Assembly (NCBI RefSeq): GCF_027913215.1
Contig: NZ_CP115784.1
Coordinates: 1,488,001 to 1,552,000 of the forward strand
Length of the DNA stretch: 64,000 bases
Source: Paracoccus aerodenitrificans
GTDB taxonomy: Bacteria > Pseudomonadota > Alphaproteobacteria > Rhodobacterales > Rhodobacteraceae
Direction of reading: 5' to 3'
Shown here: piece by piece, positions 25,327 through 33,457 of the stretch
Layout: every line of letters starts with the position of its first letter
How positions within the stretch are numbered: position 1 is the first letter of the stretch
The notes under the pieces: model-generated
The model's database searches: none
The model's input: only the letters and a program-made list of their open reading frames with translations
Told to the model about the DNA's origin: nothing
Program-made: the position numbers and the translations under genes

Positions 25327-27813
25327 ATGCTGACCCTGTTCCGCTGGACCCTGCGCCTGACGATCGCGCTGATCGTGCTGCTGGTTCTGGCCACCTTGCT
25401 GGTCTGGTATTTCGCCATGCGGTCCCTACCCGACTATAACGCGGATTATGTCGTTCCGGGCATCGGTGCCGAGGTGGAAATCGTGCGCAGCACCGAAAAC
25501 GTGCCGCATATCTTTTCCGAAAGCGACCGCGATACGTTTTTCGCGCTTGGCCTTGCCCATGCGCAGGACCGGCTGTTTCAGATGACCGTGCTGCGCCGCG
25601 CCGCGCAGGGCCGCCTGTCCGAGATATATGGCGAGCGCACATTCGCTGCCGATGATCTGGCCCGGCGGCTTGGCTTTGCGCGGATGGCGCGTGAAGCGGT
25701 CGCCGCTCAGGATGAGCGTACACAAGAGGCGCTGCGGGCCTATGCGGATGGGGTCAATGAATGGATCGCCATCGTCAACCGCGAGGCGCTTGGCCGTGGT
25801 GCGCCCGAATTCTTCCTTGTGCCCGATGACATCGCCTTCTGGCAGCCTGCGGATTCGCTGGCGATCCTGAAGCTTTATGCCGCCGCCACCAGCCGTCAGC
25901 TTCCCGCCGAGATCCTGCGCGCGCAGCTTTCCCTTGTCGCGCCCGAGCGGGGTCAGGACCTTGTCGCCGGACTGGGAGAGCCTGCGATGCCGGGCTATGC
26001 CAGCCTGTTCCCCGGCGGGCGGATTCCCGGCTCGGCTCCGGCCTATATTCCCGAATGGCCGCTGAATCTGGCCGGATATCTGGTGCCTTTCTCGGGGCTG
26101 TCCGGCAGCAGCCTTGCCGCGGATGCCGAGCGCACGACCGCCGGTGAGCCGCTGATGGCCAATGATCCGCAAGCGGCGCTGACCCTGCCATCCCTGTGGT
26201 ATCTGGCGCGTCTCGACCTGCGCTCGGGCGATGTGATCGGCGCGACTATTCCGGGCATTCCGGCGGTGTTTTCGGGCCGCTCGGCTCAGCTTGCATGGGG
26301 TCTGGTCCCGGCTCAGGCCGACGATACTGACATCCATATCGAGGAAATCCAGCCCGGAGACGTCAACCGCTATCGCGGCCCGAATGGCTGGCAGGATTTC
26401 ACCGTCCGAAAAGAGATCATCCAGATCCGCGATGCGCCCGATCGGGCGATCACGTTGCGCGAAACCGAGAACGGCCCGCTGCTTCCCGGTGCGGCGTTCG
26501 GGCTGGCCTCGGTGACTCCGGCGGGCTTCGCCGCTTCGGTCTCGTGGACCGGACAGGCCAGCAACGATACCACACTCAGCGCCCTGATCGGTATCATGAG
26601 CGCGACCGACCGCCGCGCGGCAATCGAGGCCGCGCAGGGTTGGGTCGCGCCAGCCATGCGCATAACGCTGGCCGATCATGACGGAATCGCGCAACCTCTG
26701 GCCGGTCTGCTGCCGCAGCGCGACCCCCAACACGCGACCCTTGGCCGGATGCCCACCCCCGGCTGGATCCCGGCCAATCGCTGGCAGGGCCTTGCCCCTG
26801 CCGAGGCCCCCGACGGAACCGCGAACGGGCTGAGCTTCGCAACCGGCGCTCTGCCCTTGCCGCAAGGCGCGATGCCGCTTGGCTTCGACGGTGACGAAAT
26901 TCTGCGCGAGGGACGGCTGAGCAGGCTGCTGTCTCAGCGTGAGGTTTACAGCCGCGACAGTTTCATCGACACGCAGCTTGATATCGTCAGCCCTGCTGCC
27001 CGCTCGCTGTTGCCGCTGATCGGCGCGGATCTGTGGTTCACCGGAGAGCCCGCCGCACCCGGCACGCCCGAGCGGCAGCGTCAGGATGCGTTGGAGCTTC
27101 TGGCCCAATGGGATGGCGCAATGAGCGAGCATCTGCCCGAGCCGCTGATCTATGCGGCCTGGCTTGCGGCGCTTCAGGACCGGCTGATCCGCGACGATCT
27201 GGGGCCGCTTGCCGACAGGATCACGCAGTTGCAGCCCGGCTTCATCGAACGCGTCTACCGCAACCGTGGCGGCGCGGCAGGCTGGTGCGATATTCGCCAG
27301 TCAGCATCCGTGGAAACCTGCTCGACCCTGTCCCGGCAGGCACTGGATGCCGCGATCCTTGAACTGACCGAGCGCTACGGCCCAGATGTGACAAGCTGGC
27401 GATGGGGAGATGCGCATGAAGCCGTTCAGATCCACCCGGCGCTGAGCCCGGTCCCCCGGCTTGGCTGGATCGCCAGCCTACGCCAGTCCTTATCCGGCGG
27501 CGACACCACGCTTGCACGCGCTCCGCTTGTCGGCACCGGCAAGCAGCCCTTCCGCCCCGTTCTGGCCTCGGCCTATCGTGGCGTTTACGATCTGGCCGAC
27601 CCGGACAGTTCCGTCTTCATCATCGCCTCGGGTCAGTCGGGGCATCCGTTCTCGCGCCATTACGACGATCTTGCAGTCAGGTGGCGGCGCGGTGAGTATA
27701 TCACCATGTCGCTGGACCCTCAGCTCGCGCGGGCGGCGGCGACCGGCACGACGCGTCTGATCCCCGCCGATCCGGGTCCGTCGCAAGAACGGATTTCCGC
27801 AAGTGCCGATTAA
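25327..27813 (+). CDS. Penicillin acylase family protein
   Basis: N-terminal-nucleophile hydrolase of the penicillin G acylase/AHL acylase superfamily, 828 aa, normal precursor length. A hydrophobic N-terminal helix (residues 5-33) would anchor or export it. The alpha part has IVRSTENVPHIFSESDRDTFFALGLAHAQDRLFQM. The precursor cleavage site should precede the nucleophile serine near GSSLAADAERTTAGEPLMANDPQ; here the usual S-N-x-W block is S-S-L-A and spacing to RT is shorter, so autoprocessing is uncertain. Possible role: amide, including acyl-homoserine-lactone, cleavage. Its 3' end is 20 bp from the ISL3 insertion. Confidence 0.88.
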   Translation: MLTLFRWTLRLTIALIVLLVLATLLVWYFAMRSLPDYNADYVVPGIGAEVEIVRSTENVPHIFSESDRDTFFALGLAHAQDRLFQMTVLRRAAQGRLSEIYGERTFAADDLARRLGFARMAREAVAAQDERTQEALRAYADGVNEWIAIVNREALGRGAPEFFLVPDDIAFWQPADSLAILKLYAAATSRQLPAEILRAQLSLVAPERGQDLVAGLGEPAMPGYASLFPGGRIPGSAPAYIPEWPLNLAGYLVPFSGLSGSSLAADAERTTAGEPLMANDPQAALTLPSLWYLARLDLRSGDVIGATIPGIPAVFSGRSAQLAWGLVPAQADDTDIHIEEIQPGDVNRYRGPNGWQDFTVRKEIIQIRDAPDRAITLRETENGPLLPGAAFGLASVTPAGFAASVSWTGQASNDTTLSALIGIMSATDRRAAIEAAQGWVAPAMRITLADHDGIAQPLAGLLPQRDPQHATLGRMPTPGWIPANRWQGLAPAEAPDGTANGLSFATGALPLPQGAMPLGFDGDEILREGRLSRLLSQREVYSRDSFIDTQLDIVSPAARSLLPLIGADLWFTGEPAAPGTPERQRQDALELLAQWDGAMSEHLPEPLIYAAWLAALQDRLIRDDLGPLADRITQLQPGFIERVYRNRGGAAGWCDIRQSASVETCSTLSRQALDAAILELTERYGPDVTSWRWGDAHEAVQIHPALSPVPRLGWIASLRQSLSGGDTTLARAPLVGTGKQPFRPVLASAYRGVYDLADPDSSVFIIASGQSGHPFSRHYDDLAVRWRRGEYITMSLDPQLARAAATGTTRLIPADPGPSQERISASAD

Positions 27814-27825
27814 CGCTAGAATTTT

Positions 27826-27833
27826 ATAAAATC
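27826..27833. repeat. Left 8-bp target-site duplication of the ISL3 element
   Basis: ATAAAATC immediately before the GGGTAT terminal repeat; an identical copy follows the right end at 30820-30827. An exact duplication implies a simple transposition event that has not since recombined. Confidence 0.95.
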
Positions 27834-27857
27834 GGGTATACGGATTTAATGGTTGAT
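27834..27857 (+). repeat. Left terminal inverted repeat (IRL)
   Basis: Starts GGGTATACGGATTT and ends TGGTTGAT. The adjacent bases 27851-27880 also form a hairpin (GGTTG-A-TGGGG with CCCCA-C-CAACC), which may block read-through into the transposase end from the neighbouring acylase gene. Confidence 0.9.
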
Positions 27858-27891
27858 GGGGCACCTTTACCCCACCAACCTGATACCATTA

Positions 27892-29169
27892 TCAGATGGT
27901 TGATAGATCGACTCCGTAGTTGAGTTCCTCTGCGAAGTCCGGCAGTCCGTAACCGATGGTTTTCTTGTAGAAAGGAGAGACCTTCGCAGTCGGTGCCTTC
28001 TTCTTGTGCTTCGTGGTGTAGAGCATTCGTGCCCGCATCACCTCGAAGGAGTAACCGCGCCCTTCACGGTTCTTGTCCTTGGCCAGTCGGTTGATGGACT
28101 CCGTGTAAGCGTTGGTGACGGGCATGTCCGTCTCGAAGTAGGTCATGGTCTCTTCGCGCCAGTTTCCCACTGCCCTGACCAGATCGCTCCAGACTTCCTT
28201 TTGGCCCTTCGGGATGGTGGCTATCCACTCGTCCAGGGCGGCTTCTGCCTGGAGCCGTGTGGTGGCGTCCCAGATGCCGTAGAAGCGCTCCTTGTGCTCG
28301 TAGGCGGCCAGCAGTTGCGGGAACGCGCCTGTCCAGGTCTCCATGATGAGGCGCTCCCGGTCTGAGACTTCGTGAGCGCGTTTCAGCAGGATTTTCCGGT
28401 CTCCCTTGAGAGTCCGGCTCTGGGACGGTTTCAGCTCCTTTCTGAGGCCCTTGCGCACTCTCTCTAGGGCATCGTTGGCCATGCGCACCACATGGAACTT
28501 ATCGACCACGATACGGGCCTGGGGCAGCACAGCCTTGACCGCTGCCCGGTAGGGGTTCCACATGTCCATGCTGACGATCTCGACCTTCTGCCGGTCTTTC
28601 AGCTTCATCAGGTAGTTGGTCACCACGTCCTGGCGGCGGGTGGCCAGCAGGTCGAGCAGGGTTCGCTCCTCAATGTTGGTCAGAATGCAGCGGTAGCGCT
28701 TGTTCAGGTATAGCTCGTCAATGCCCAGGATGCGGGGCGTCTCGAAGCGGTGCCAGCGCCCCAGGAACTCGGCGCGGGCGTTGAAGATGTCGCGCACCGT
28801 CTTCTCGTCCAGGCCGGTCTGTGCCGCCACAAAGGTGTAGGGGTGGTTGAAGGATTCCTTCTCCACGTACTCATGCAGCCGCAGTGTCATACGGAATCCG
28901 TCCACCATCTCCGGTAGCTGGGGCCTGAATGTTGTCTTGCAGGCCCGGCAGGTGTATCGGCGGCGGACCACCCAGAGAGTGACCCGCTTGCCGTGGATGG
29001 GCAGATCACGATAGGGAACGTCACGCTTGCCGAACCGCACGAACTCACCCTGCACGCCGCACCCCTCGCAGGCTACTGGTGTAGGTGCTTCAAGCCGAAA
29101 ATGTATGTCTTCATTCTGCTCATCAGAATCCACCAACTGGTACCCAGGAAGGCTTAACGAATTAATCAT
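27892..29169 (-). CDS. tnpA: ISL3 family transposase
   Basis: DDE-type transposase of the ISL3 family (Pfam DDE_Tnp_ISL3), 425 aa, full length and apparently intact. An N-terminal zinc-binding region is visible as CEGCG...CRAC (about residues 34-77, zf-ISL3), then an HTH region, then the catalytic domain with RILGIDELYLNKRYRCILTN (first Asp), EIVSMDMWNPYRAAVKAVLPQARIVVDKFHVVRMAN (second Asp region) and NAYTESINRLAKDKNREGRGYSFEVMRARMLY (Glu). It moves the 2,986-bp element by DNA-level transposition with an 8-bp duplication. Expressed in the same direction as the damaged permease gene. Confidence 0.95.
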   Translation of the reverse strand: MINSLSLPGYQLVDSDEQNEDIHFRLEAPTPVACEGCGVQGEFVRFGKRDVPYRDLPIHGKRVTLWVVRRRYTCRACKTTFRPQLPEMVDGFRMTLRLHEYVEKESFNHPYTFVAAQTGLDEKTVRDIFNARAEFLGRWHRFETPRILGIDELYLNKRYRCILTNIEERTLLDLLATRRQDVVTNYLMKLKDRQKVEIVSMDMWNPYRAAVKAVLPQARIVVDKFHVVRMANDALERVRKGLRKELKPSQSRTLKGDRKILLKRAHEVSDRERLIMETWTGAFPQLLAAYEHKERFYGIWDATTRLQAEAALDEWIATIPKGQKEVWSDLVRAVGNWREETMTYFETDMPVTNAYTESINRLAKDKNREGRGYSFEVMRARMLYTTKHKKKAPTAKVSPFYKKTIGYGLPDFAEELNYGVDLSTI

Positions 29170-29181
29170 CTCCCGCCTTGA

Positions 29182-30217
29182 TCAGAAAAACAGGTAGGTG
29201 GCGTAACCGGCAATCATCGCCATAGCAAAAATGACTGCTAAAAACGCCGCTAAAAGCTTCAGCGTGAACAAAGAGCGCAACAGAATGAGCTCAGTCAGGC
29301 TGGCTCCGGCACTGCCGATGATCAACGCTAGCACCGTCCCGGCACCCACGCCTTGGGCCATCAGAGCCGCTGCCAGAGGTATGACGGCTTCAGCGCGAAT
29401 ATACAACGGCACGCCGATGACAGCGGCAACTGGAATGGCAAAGGGATTATCTGGGCCTGCATACTGCTCCAATAAGTCAGTGGGCATGAAACCATAGATC
29501 ACGCTGCCAATCGCAATACCGATGAGCAGGTAAGGCAACACATCGATAAAGTCCGACCAAGCTTCCCGCCACACACCACTGTACTTCCCTTCTTTCTTAA
29601 CCGTGACAGTGGGTTGACTGTCACAGCATTCGCTAGACGTAGAGACTGTTGTCTTCCTATCAGCCCCGCAAGAAGCCGTCTTCGGAGTGGTGTCGCAGCT
29701 GTTGGTGCCGCAACTCGATGCGGTCGATGTAGCACTGCACGGGCTTTGCTGATGAACTACATCCACTGCTCTCTTGTGTCGCCGTCCGGCGCACATAACG
29801 CTCGAAGCCAAGCGTGTGAAGCAGCCATCCGGCACCTACCGCGACCACCAAAGCGGCGAGCACATAGATAGCAGTAAGTGTCCATCCAAACGTGGCAACC
29901 AGCAGGCCGACGACGATAGGATTCAGCAACGGAGATGAGAAAAGAAACACCATCATCGGCCCAAAACCGGCCCGTGCCCGAATCAACCCTTTCAACATGG
30001 GGATAGTCGAGCAACTACAGAAGGGCGTTATAGCTCCTAAACCAGCAGCAAGAAAATAGCCTCGCTTCCCACTGGAAGTCAGTAACGCTTCCACCTTGGA
30101 TGGTGGGATGTGACGTTGAAGAACTCCGACCAGCAAGCTAATGCCAATGAATACAACCGATAGCTCGATAGCGAGAAAGGCGAACATGCCTAGAGCGTCT
30201 TGGAGTTGAGATGACAT
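29182..30217 (-). pseudogene. Frameshifted metal-type permease (ArsP_1/DUF318 family)
   Basis: Membrane permease of the YraQ/ArsP_1 family in two overlapping frames. The N-terminal part (start 30217, MSSQLQDALGMFAFLAIELS) has four or more helices and the CSC motif in PFCSCSTIPMLKG. It leaves frame in the loop near 29745-29747. The C-terminal part continues in the +1 frame with a Cys-rich loop (SPCSAT, SSCGTNSC, ASCG, SECC) and helices such as YLLIGIAIGSVIYGFM. Removing one base of the TTT at 29745-29747 would restore one frame of about 345 aa with a natural Cys-rich linker. So this is either a pseudogene or a sequencing error. Probable role if repaired: metal or metalloid efflux, under the divergent ArsR repressor. 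Confidence 0.85.
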
Positions 30218-30233
30218 TCAATATTACTCCTAT

Positions 30234-30253
30234 ATTTCTAGTATTGTCGAAAT
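30234..30253. promoter_or_regulatory. ArsR operator O1 (permease side)
   Basis: ATTTC-N10-GAAAT inverted repeat with core TAGTATTGTC, 17 bp upstream of the permease start. It shares arm length, 10-bp spacing and core letters with the second site at 30296-30315, so the two are likely the binding sites of the ArsR-type protein. Confidence 0.75.
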
Positions 30254-30269
30254 GATGTACGCAGCCTAC

Positions 30270-30298
30270 TTGCGTTTATCCGACCTGTCAACTATAAT
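30270..30298 (+). promoter_or_regulatory. Promoter of the ArsR-type gene
   Basis: TTGCGT (30270-30275), 17-bp spacer, perfect TATAAT (30293-30298). The -10 overlaps the operator at 30296-30315, giving simple autorepression. The start codon is 31 bp downstream of the -10. Confidence 0.85.
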
Positions 30299-30315
30299 TC
30301 TAGAAACATCGAATT
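30296..30315. promoter_or_regulatory. ArsR operator O2 (regulator side)
   Basis: AATTC-N10-GAATT inverted repeat with core TAGAAACATC, overlapping the -10 box of the regulator promoter. It parallels O1 at 30234-30253. Confidence 0.8.
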
Positions 30316-30328
30316 ATTGGGGCGTGCT

Positions 30329-30643
30329 ATGGATCACGAAAAGGTTGCAGCCAGCTTAGCTGAGCTAGGGAATAGTCACCGACTGTCCGTGTTCCGCTTT
30401 CTGGTCAAAGCTGGCCCTGATGGGGCTTCGGTCGGAGATATCCAGAAGGGGCTGGGTATTCCTGCTTCGACGCTATCACATCACCTTGCGCGCATGGCCA
30501 AGGTAGGGCTGATCCGGCAGGAGAAACATAGCCGCACGATTGTCTGTATACCCGAGTATGGGCACCTAGAGAATTTGATCGGTTTCTTACAAGAGGAATG
30601 TTGTGCAGGTGTCCGGATTGCGCATGAACCAGAACCGCTTTGA
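30329..30643 (+). CDS. ArsR/SmtB family transcriptional repressor
   Basis: Winged-helix metalloregulator-type repressor, 104 aa from ATG at 30329 (MDHEKVAASLAELGNSHRLSV). The HTH is visible at SVGDIQKGLGIPASTLSHHLARMAKVGLI and the wing at RQEKHSRTIVCIPEYG. A C-terminal Cys pair (EECCAG) could bind a thiophilic metal or metalloid, but the classic ELCVCDL recognition-helix motif is absent. It is divergent from the broken permease across two matching inverted repeats, so it should derepress both genes on ligand binding. Cargo of the ISL3 element. Confidence 0.92.
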   Translation: MDHEKVAASLAELGNSHRLSVFRFLVKAGPDGASVGDIQKGLGIPASTLSHHLARMAKVGLIRQEKHSRTIVCIPEYGHLENLIGFLQEECCAGVRIAHEPEPL

Positions 30644-30795
30644 CGCTTGCCCAGCTCTCGCTGTCCTCCCTAGTCAGCATCGCTATGAAGACTCAGGCGA
30701 AGGTGGAAACAGAAAATTGGCAGTAGAGTAGGCTGAAGAGGATCAATCAGATAATCCGCTGAGAAAGATTTTCTTCTTTACATCTTTGGCATTTT

Positions 30796-30819
30796 ATCAA
30801 CCAGAAATTCCGGATACCC
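30796..30819 (-). repeat. Right terminal inverted repeat (IRR)
   Basis: Read on the minus strand it starts GGGTATCCGGAATT and ends TGGTTGAT, matching the left repeat at 19 of 24 positions. Confidence 0.9.
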
Positions 30820-30827
30820 ATAAAATC
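30820..30827. repeat. Right 8-bp target-site duplication of the ISL3 element
   Basis: ATAAAATC directly after the terminal repeat ending ATACCC; identical to 27826-27833. The psuK start codon is 24 bp further on. Confidence 0.95.
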
Positions 30828-30851
30828 CTTGTCGGGTACAGATATTCGCTC

Positions 30852-31760
30852 ATGACGGATCGCCACAGAAAAAATCCTGCCAACGTGCTCTGCATCGGCG
30901 CTATGCTGTGGGATGTGATCGGCCGCAGTTCGCGCGTCATGGCGCATGGTCATGACATGCCGGGCCGGATTGCCCATATTCCCGGCGGCGTCGCGCTGAA
31001 TGTGGCGCTTGCCGTGGCCAGATGGGGCATGTCGCCGGCGATCCTTTCGGCAGTCGGTCGCGACAGCGAGGGTGAGGCGCTGATCGAATCCGTCAAGCGA
31101 GGTGGCGTCATCACCGATTTCCTGTGCCGCGATGGCGGGCCGACCGATGTCTATATGGCTATCGAGGACGCAAACGGGCTGATCGCCGCGATTGCGGACG
31201 CGCATTCGCTGGAAGAGGCCGGGGACAGGGTGCTTGTACCGATCCGGGACGGGCGGCTTGCCTCGGCGAATGATCCGTGGAGGGGTGTCGCGGTGATCGA
31301 CGGCAATCTGACAGTGGATCAGCTTCACCGGATTACAGCCGAGCCGGGGCTTGCGCAGGCCGATCTGCGCATCGTCCCGGCCAGCCCCGGCAAGGCGGAC
31401 CGGCTGGCACCGCTGATCGGCGCACCGAACGGGTGCTTCTATCTTAACCGCTATGAGGCCGAGGTGCTGGCCGGGCGCGGGCTGAAAGGCTCGGCGGATG
31501 CGGCGCGGGCCATGCTGGATCTGGGGATGAACCGGGTTATCGTAACGGATGGCGCTTTGCCGGTTGCGGACGGTCTTGCCACGGATGGGATCATGACCGT
31601 GACCCCGCCCCCGGTTACGATTGCGCGGGTGACCGGGGCGGGCGACAGTTTTCTTGCCGCGCATCTTGCGGCTGAACGCGCGGGAAATGATCGCCATATC
31701 TCGCTGATCCGCGCCAGTTCGGCTGCCGCTGCACATGTTTCGGGAAAGGACATGCCATGA
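30852..31760 (+). CDS. psuK: PfkB-family pseudouridine kinase
   Basis: Ribokinase-superfamily sugar/nucleoside kinase, 302 aa from ATG at 30852 (MTDRHRKNPANVLCIGAMLWDVIG). PfkB signatures include IPGGVALNVALAVARWGMSPAILSAVGRDSEGEAL and the C-terminal VTGAGDSFLAAHLAAE (catalytic Asp in GAGD). The 4-bp overlap (ATGA) with psuG indicates pseudouridine as the substrate: phosphorylation to pseudouridine 5'-phosphate. The ISL3 element sits 32 bp upstream of the start codon, so native promoter elements are probably displaced. The ribosome-binding site is poor. Confidence 0.9.
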   Translation: MTDRHRKNPANVLCIGAMLWDVIGRSSRVMAHGHDMPGRIAHIPGGVALNVALAVARWGMSPAILSAVGRDSEGEALIESVKRGGVITDFLCRDGGPTDVYMAIEDANGLIAAIADAHSLEEAGDRVLVPIRDGRLASANDPWRGVAVIDGNLTVDQLHRITAEPGLAQADLRIVPASPGKADRLAPLIGAPNGCFYLNRYEAEVLAGRGLKGSADAARAMLDLGMNRVIVTDGALPVADGLATDGIMTVTPPPVTIARVTGAGDSFLAAHLAAERAGNDRHISLIRASSAAAAHVSGKDMP

Positions 31761-32695
31761 CCGGTTTGATTGAGTCATTCGACATCACCGCCGAGATCCG
31801 CGACGCGCTTGATAAGGGCGCCCCTGTCGTCGCGCTTGAATCGACGATTATCACGCATGGCATGCCCTATCCGCAAAATCTTGAAATGGCGCGGCGGGTC
31901 GAAGCGCAGATCCGGTCCGAGGGGGCGCTGCCCGCCACCATCGCCGTGGTCGGCGGGCGGATCAAGATCGGGCTGGACGATGCCATGATGGAAGGGCTGG
32001 CGCAGACGCCTCAGGCGCAGGTGATGAAACTGTCCCGCGCCGATCTTGCGGTCTGCGTCGCCACGGGCCGGACCGGAGCCACGACCGTTGCCGCGACAAT
32101 GATCTGCGCCGACCGCGCCGGTATCGCTGTCTTCGCGACGGGCGGCATTGGCGGGGTGCATCGCGGCGCGGAGACCAGCTTCGATATCTCGGCCGATTTG
32201 CAGGAATTGTCGCAAACCCCGGTCACGGTCGTCTGTGCGGGGGCGAAGGCCATTCTCGATCTCTCGAAAACGCTTGAAGTGCTGGAAACGCTTGGCGTTC
32301 CCGTGATCGCCTATGGTCAGGATCAGCTTCCGGCCTTCTGGTCCCGCGAATCGGGGCTGAGGGCTCCGCTGCGCATGGACGATCCTGCCCTGATCGCGCG
32401 CGCTGCGCTGATCCGTCGCAATCTGAACCTGCCGGGCGGGCAGTTGGTCGCCAACCCGATCCCGGCAGAGGCCGAGATCCCCCGTGACATTATCGCGCCC
32501 ATCGTCGATCAGGCGCTTGCCGATGCCGCACGGCACCGGATCGCAGCCAAGGCTGTGACGCCCTATCTGTTGCAGCGCATCTTCGAGCTGACTGAGCGGC
32601 GCTCTCTCGATGCGAATATCGAGCTGGTCATGAATAATGCACGACTTGGCGCGAAGATCGCCATCGAGGCCTCAAGGCTGCACGGCGGGGCTTGA
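31757..32695 (+). CDS. psuG: Pseudouridine-5'-phosphate glycosidase
   Basis: Cleaves pseudouridine 5'-phosphate to uracil and ribose 5-phosphate. 312 aa, family length. The N-terminus VVALESTIITHGMPYPQNLEMARRVE is diagnostic, followed by RADLAVCVATGRTGATTVAATMICADRAGIAVFATGGIGGVHRGAE (Mn-site region), DISADLQELSQTPVTVVCAGAKAILDLSKTLEVLETLGVPVIAYG and the C-terminal TPYLLQRIFELTERRSLDANIELVMNNARLGA. Start overlaps psuK by 4 bp, so translation is coupled. The pair salvages pseudouridine from RNA turnover. Confidence 0.96.
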   Translation: MTGLIESFDITAEIRDALDKGAPVVALESTIITHGMPYPQNLEMARRVEAQIRSEGALPATIAVVGGRIKIGLDDAMMEGLAQTPQAQVMKLSRADLAVCVATGRTGATTVAATMICADRAGIAVFATGGIGGVHRGAETSFDISADLQELSQTPVTVVCAGAKAILDLSKTLEVLETLGVPVIAYGQDQLPAFWSRESGLRAPLRMDDPALIARAALIRRNLNLPGGQLVANPIPAEAEIPRDIIAPIVDQALADAARHRIAAKAVTPYLLQRIFELTERRSLDANIELVMNNARLGAKIAIEASRLHGGA

Positions 32696-32740
32696 CGCGG
32701 AAGCGGGCGAATCTAGCATTCAGGCGAAGGAACACGGGAT

Positions 32741-33457
32741 ATGAACGACCAGCCCTCGCCGCTTAAATCCGCCCGCCTGATTCCACGCCGCAGCGGGCCG
32801 CTTGCGGCGATGCGGGCCTCTTTCCTGACAGGGCTGATCGTGATCGCGCCCATCGGCATCACCGTCTGGCTGATCTGGACGCTGACCGGATGGATGGACA
32901 GTTGGGTTCTGCCGTTGATCCCGCCGCGATGGCGGCCGGAAAACTATATTGGCATCAATTTGCGCGGCCTCGGTGTCGTGGTCTTCCTGATCTTTACGCT
33001 GCTGATCGGTTGGGCGGCGCGGGGCTGGATGGGCAAGGCGATTATCGGTTTCGGTGAATCTCTGTTCTCGCGCATGCCGATTGTCGGCGCGGTCTATGGC
33101 GGGATCAAGCAGATCGCGGAAACCATTCTCAGCCAGGGAGATGGAAAATTCGACCGCGCCTGTCTGGTCGAATATCCCCGCCGCGGCTTGTGGGGGATCG
33201 GATTTGTCGCAGGCGATGCCCGCGGCGAAATCGCGCAGAAAGGCAGCGGCAGCGGGCATGGCAAATTCCTTGCCGTCTTCGTACCGACAACGCCCAACCC
33301 GACCTCTGGATTTCTGCTGTTCGTCCCCGAACAGGACGTGCATATCCTTGACATGGCGGTCGAGGACGCCGCCAAGCTGGTGATCTCGGGCGGACTGGTC
33401 TATCCCAGCGATACCCGGCGCGGGAACAGCGCTGACATATCCACCGAGTCGCGCTGA
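32741..33457 (+). CDS. DUF502 family membrane protein
   Basis: Uncharacterised inner-membrane protein, 238 aa. Two transmembrane segments are seen: residues about 27-47 (ASFLTGLIVIAPIGITVWLIWTL) and about 74-93 (LGVVVFLIFTLLIGWAARGWMG). These are followed by the family-typical RMPIVGAVYGGIKQIAETILSQGDGKF and VFVPTTPNPTSGFLLFVPEQDVHILDM. The N-terminus is proline- and arginine-rich. Start at 32741 follows GAAGGAACAC. No function is established for the family. The last 58 bp overlap the convergent patatin gene. Confidence 0.92.
   Translation: MNDQPSPLKSARLIPRRSGPLAAMRASFLTGLIVIAPIGITVWLIWTLTGWMDSWVLPLIPPRWRPENYIGINLRGLGVVVFLIFTLLIGWAARGWMGKAIIGFGESLFSRMPIVGAVYGGIKQIAETILSQGDGKFDRACLVEYPRRGLWGIGFVAGDARGEIAQKGSGSGHGKFLAVFVPTTPNPTSGFLLFVPEQDVHILDMAVEDAAKLVISGGLVYPSDTRRGNSADISTESR

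Larger units (their letters stand above)
27834..30819. mobile_element. Complete ISL3-family insertion sequence with cargo genes (2,986 bp)
   Basis: Bounded by 24-bp imperfect inverted repeats (27834-27857 and 30796-30819) that begin GGGTAT and match at 19 of 24 positions. It is flanked by an exact 8-bp direct repeat ATAAAATC (27826-27833 and 30820-30827), the ISL3-typical duplication length. Contents, left to right: an intact minus-strand transposase, a frameshifted permease 13 bp before it, and a divergent ArsR-family regulator. Base composition is visibly less GC-rich than the flanking genes. The element is not listed by name because I cannot match it to a reference; it resembles cargo-bearing ISL3 elements such as ISPpu12-like ones. 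Confidence 0.95.

Noticed and set aside
25426..27132. A 568-codon minus-strand frame
   Set aside because: Antisense to the penicillin acylase-like gene; high-GC artefact.
27820..27833. TATAAAAT as a promoter -10 duplicated by the ISL3 target duplication
   Set aside because: No matching -35 at the right distance was found, so promoter duplication is not supported.
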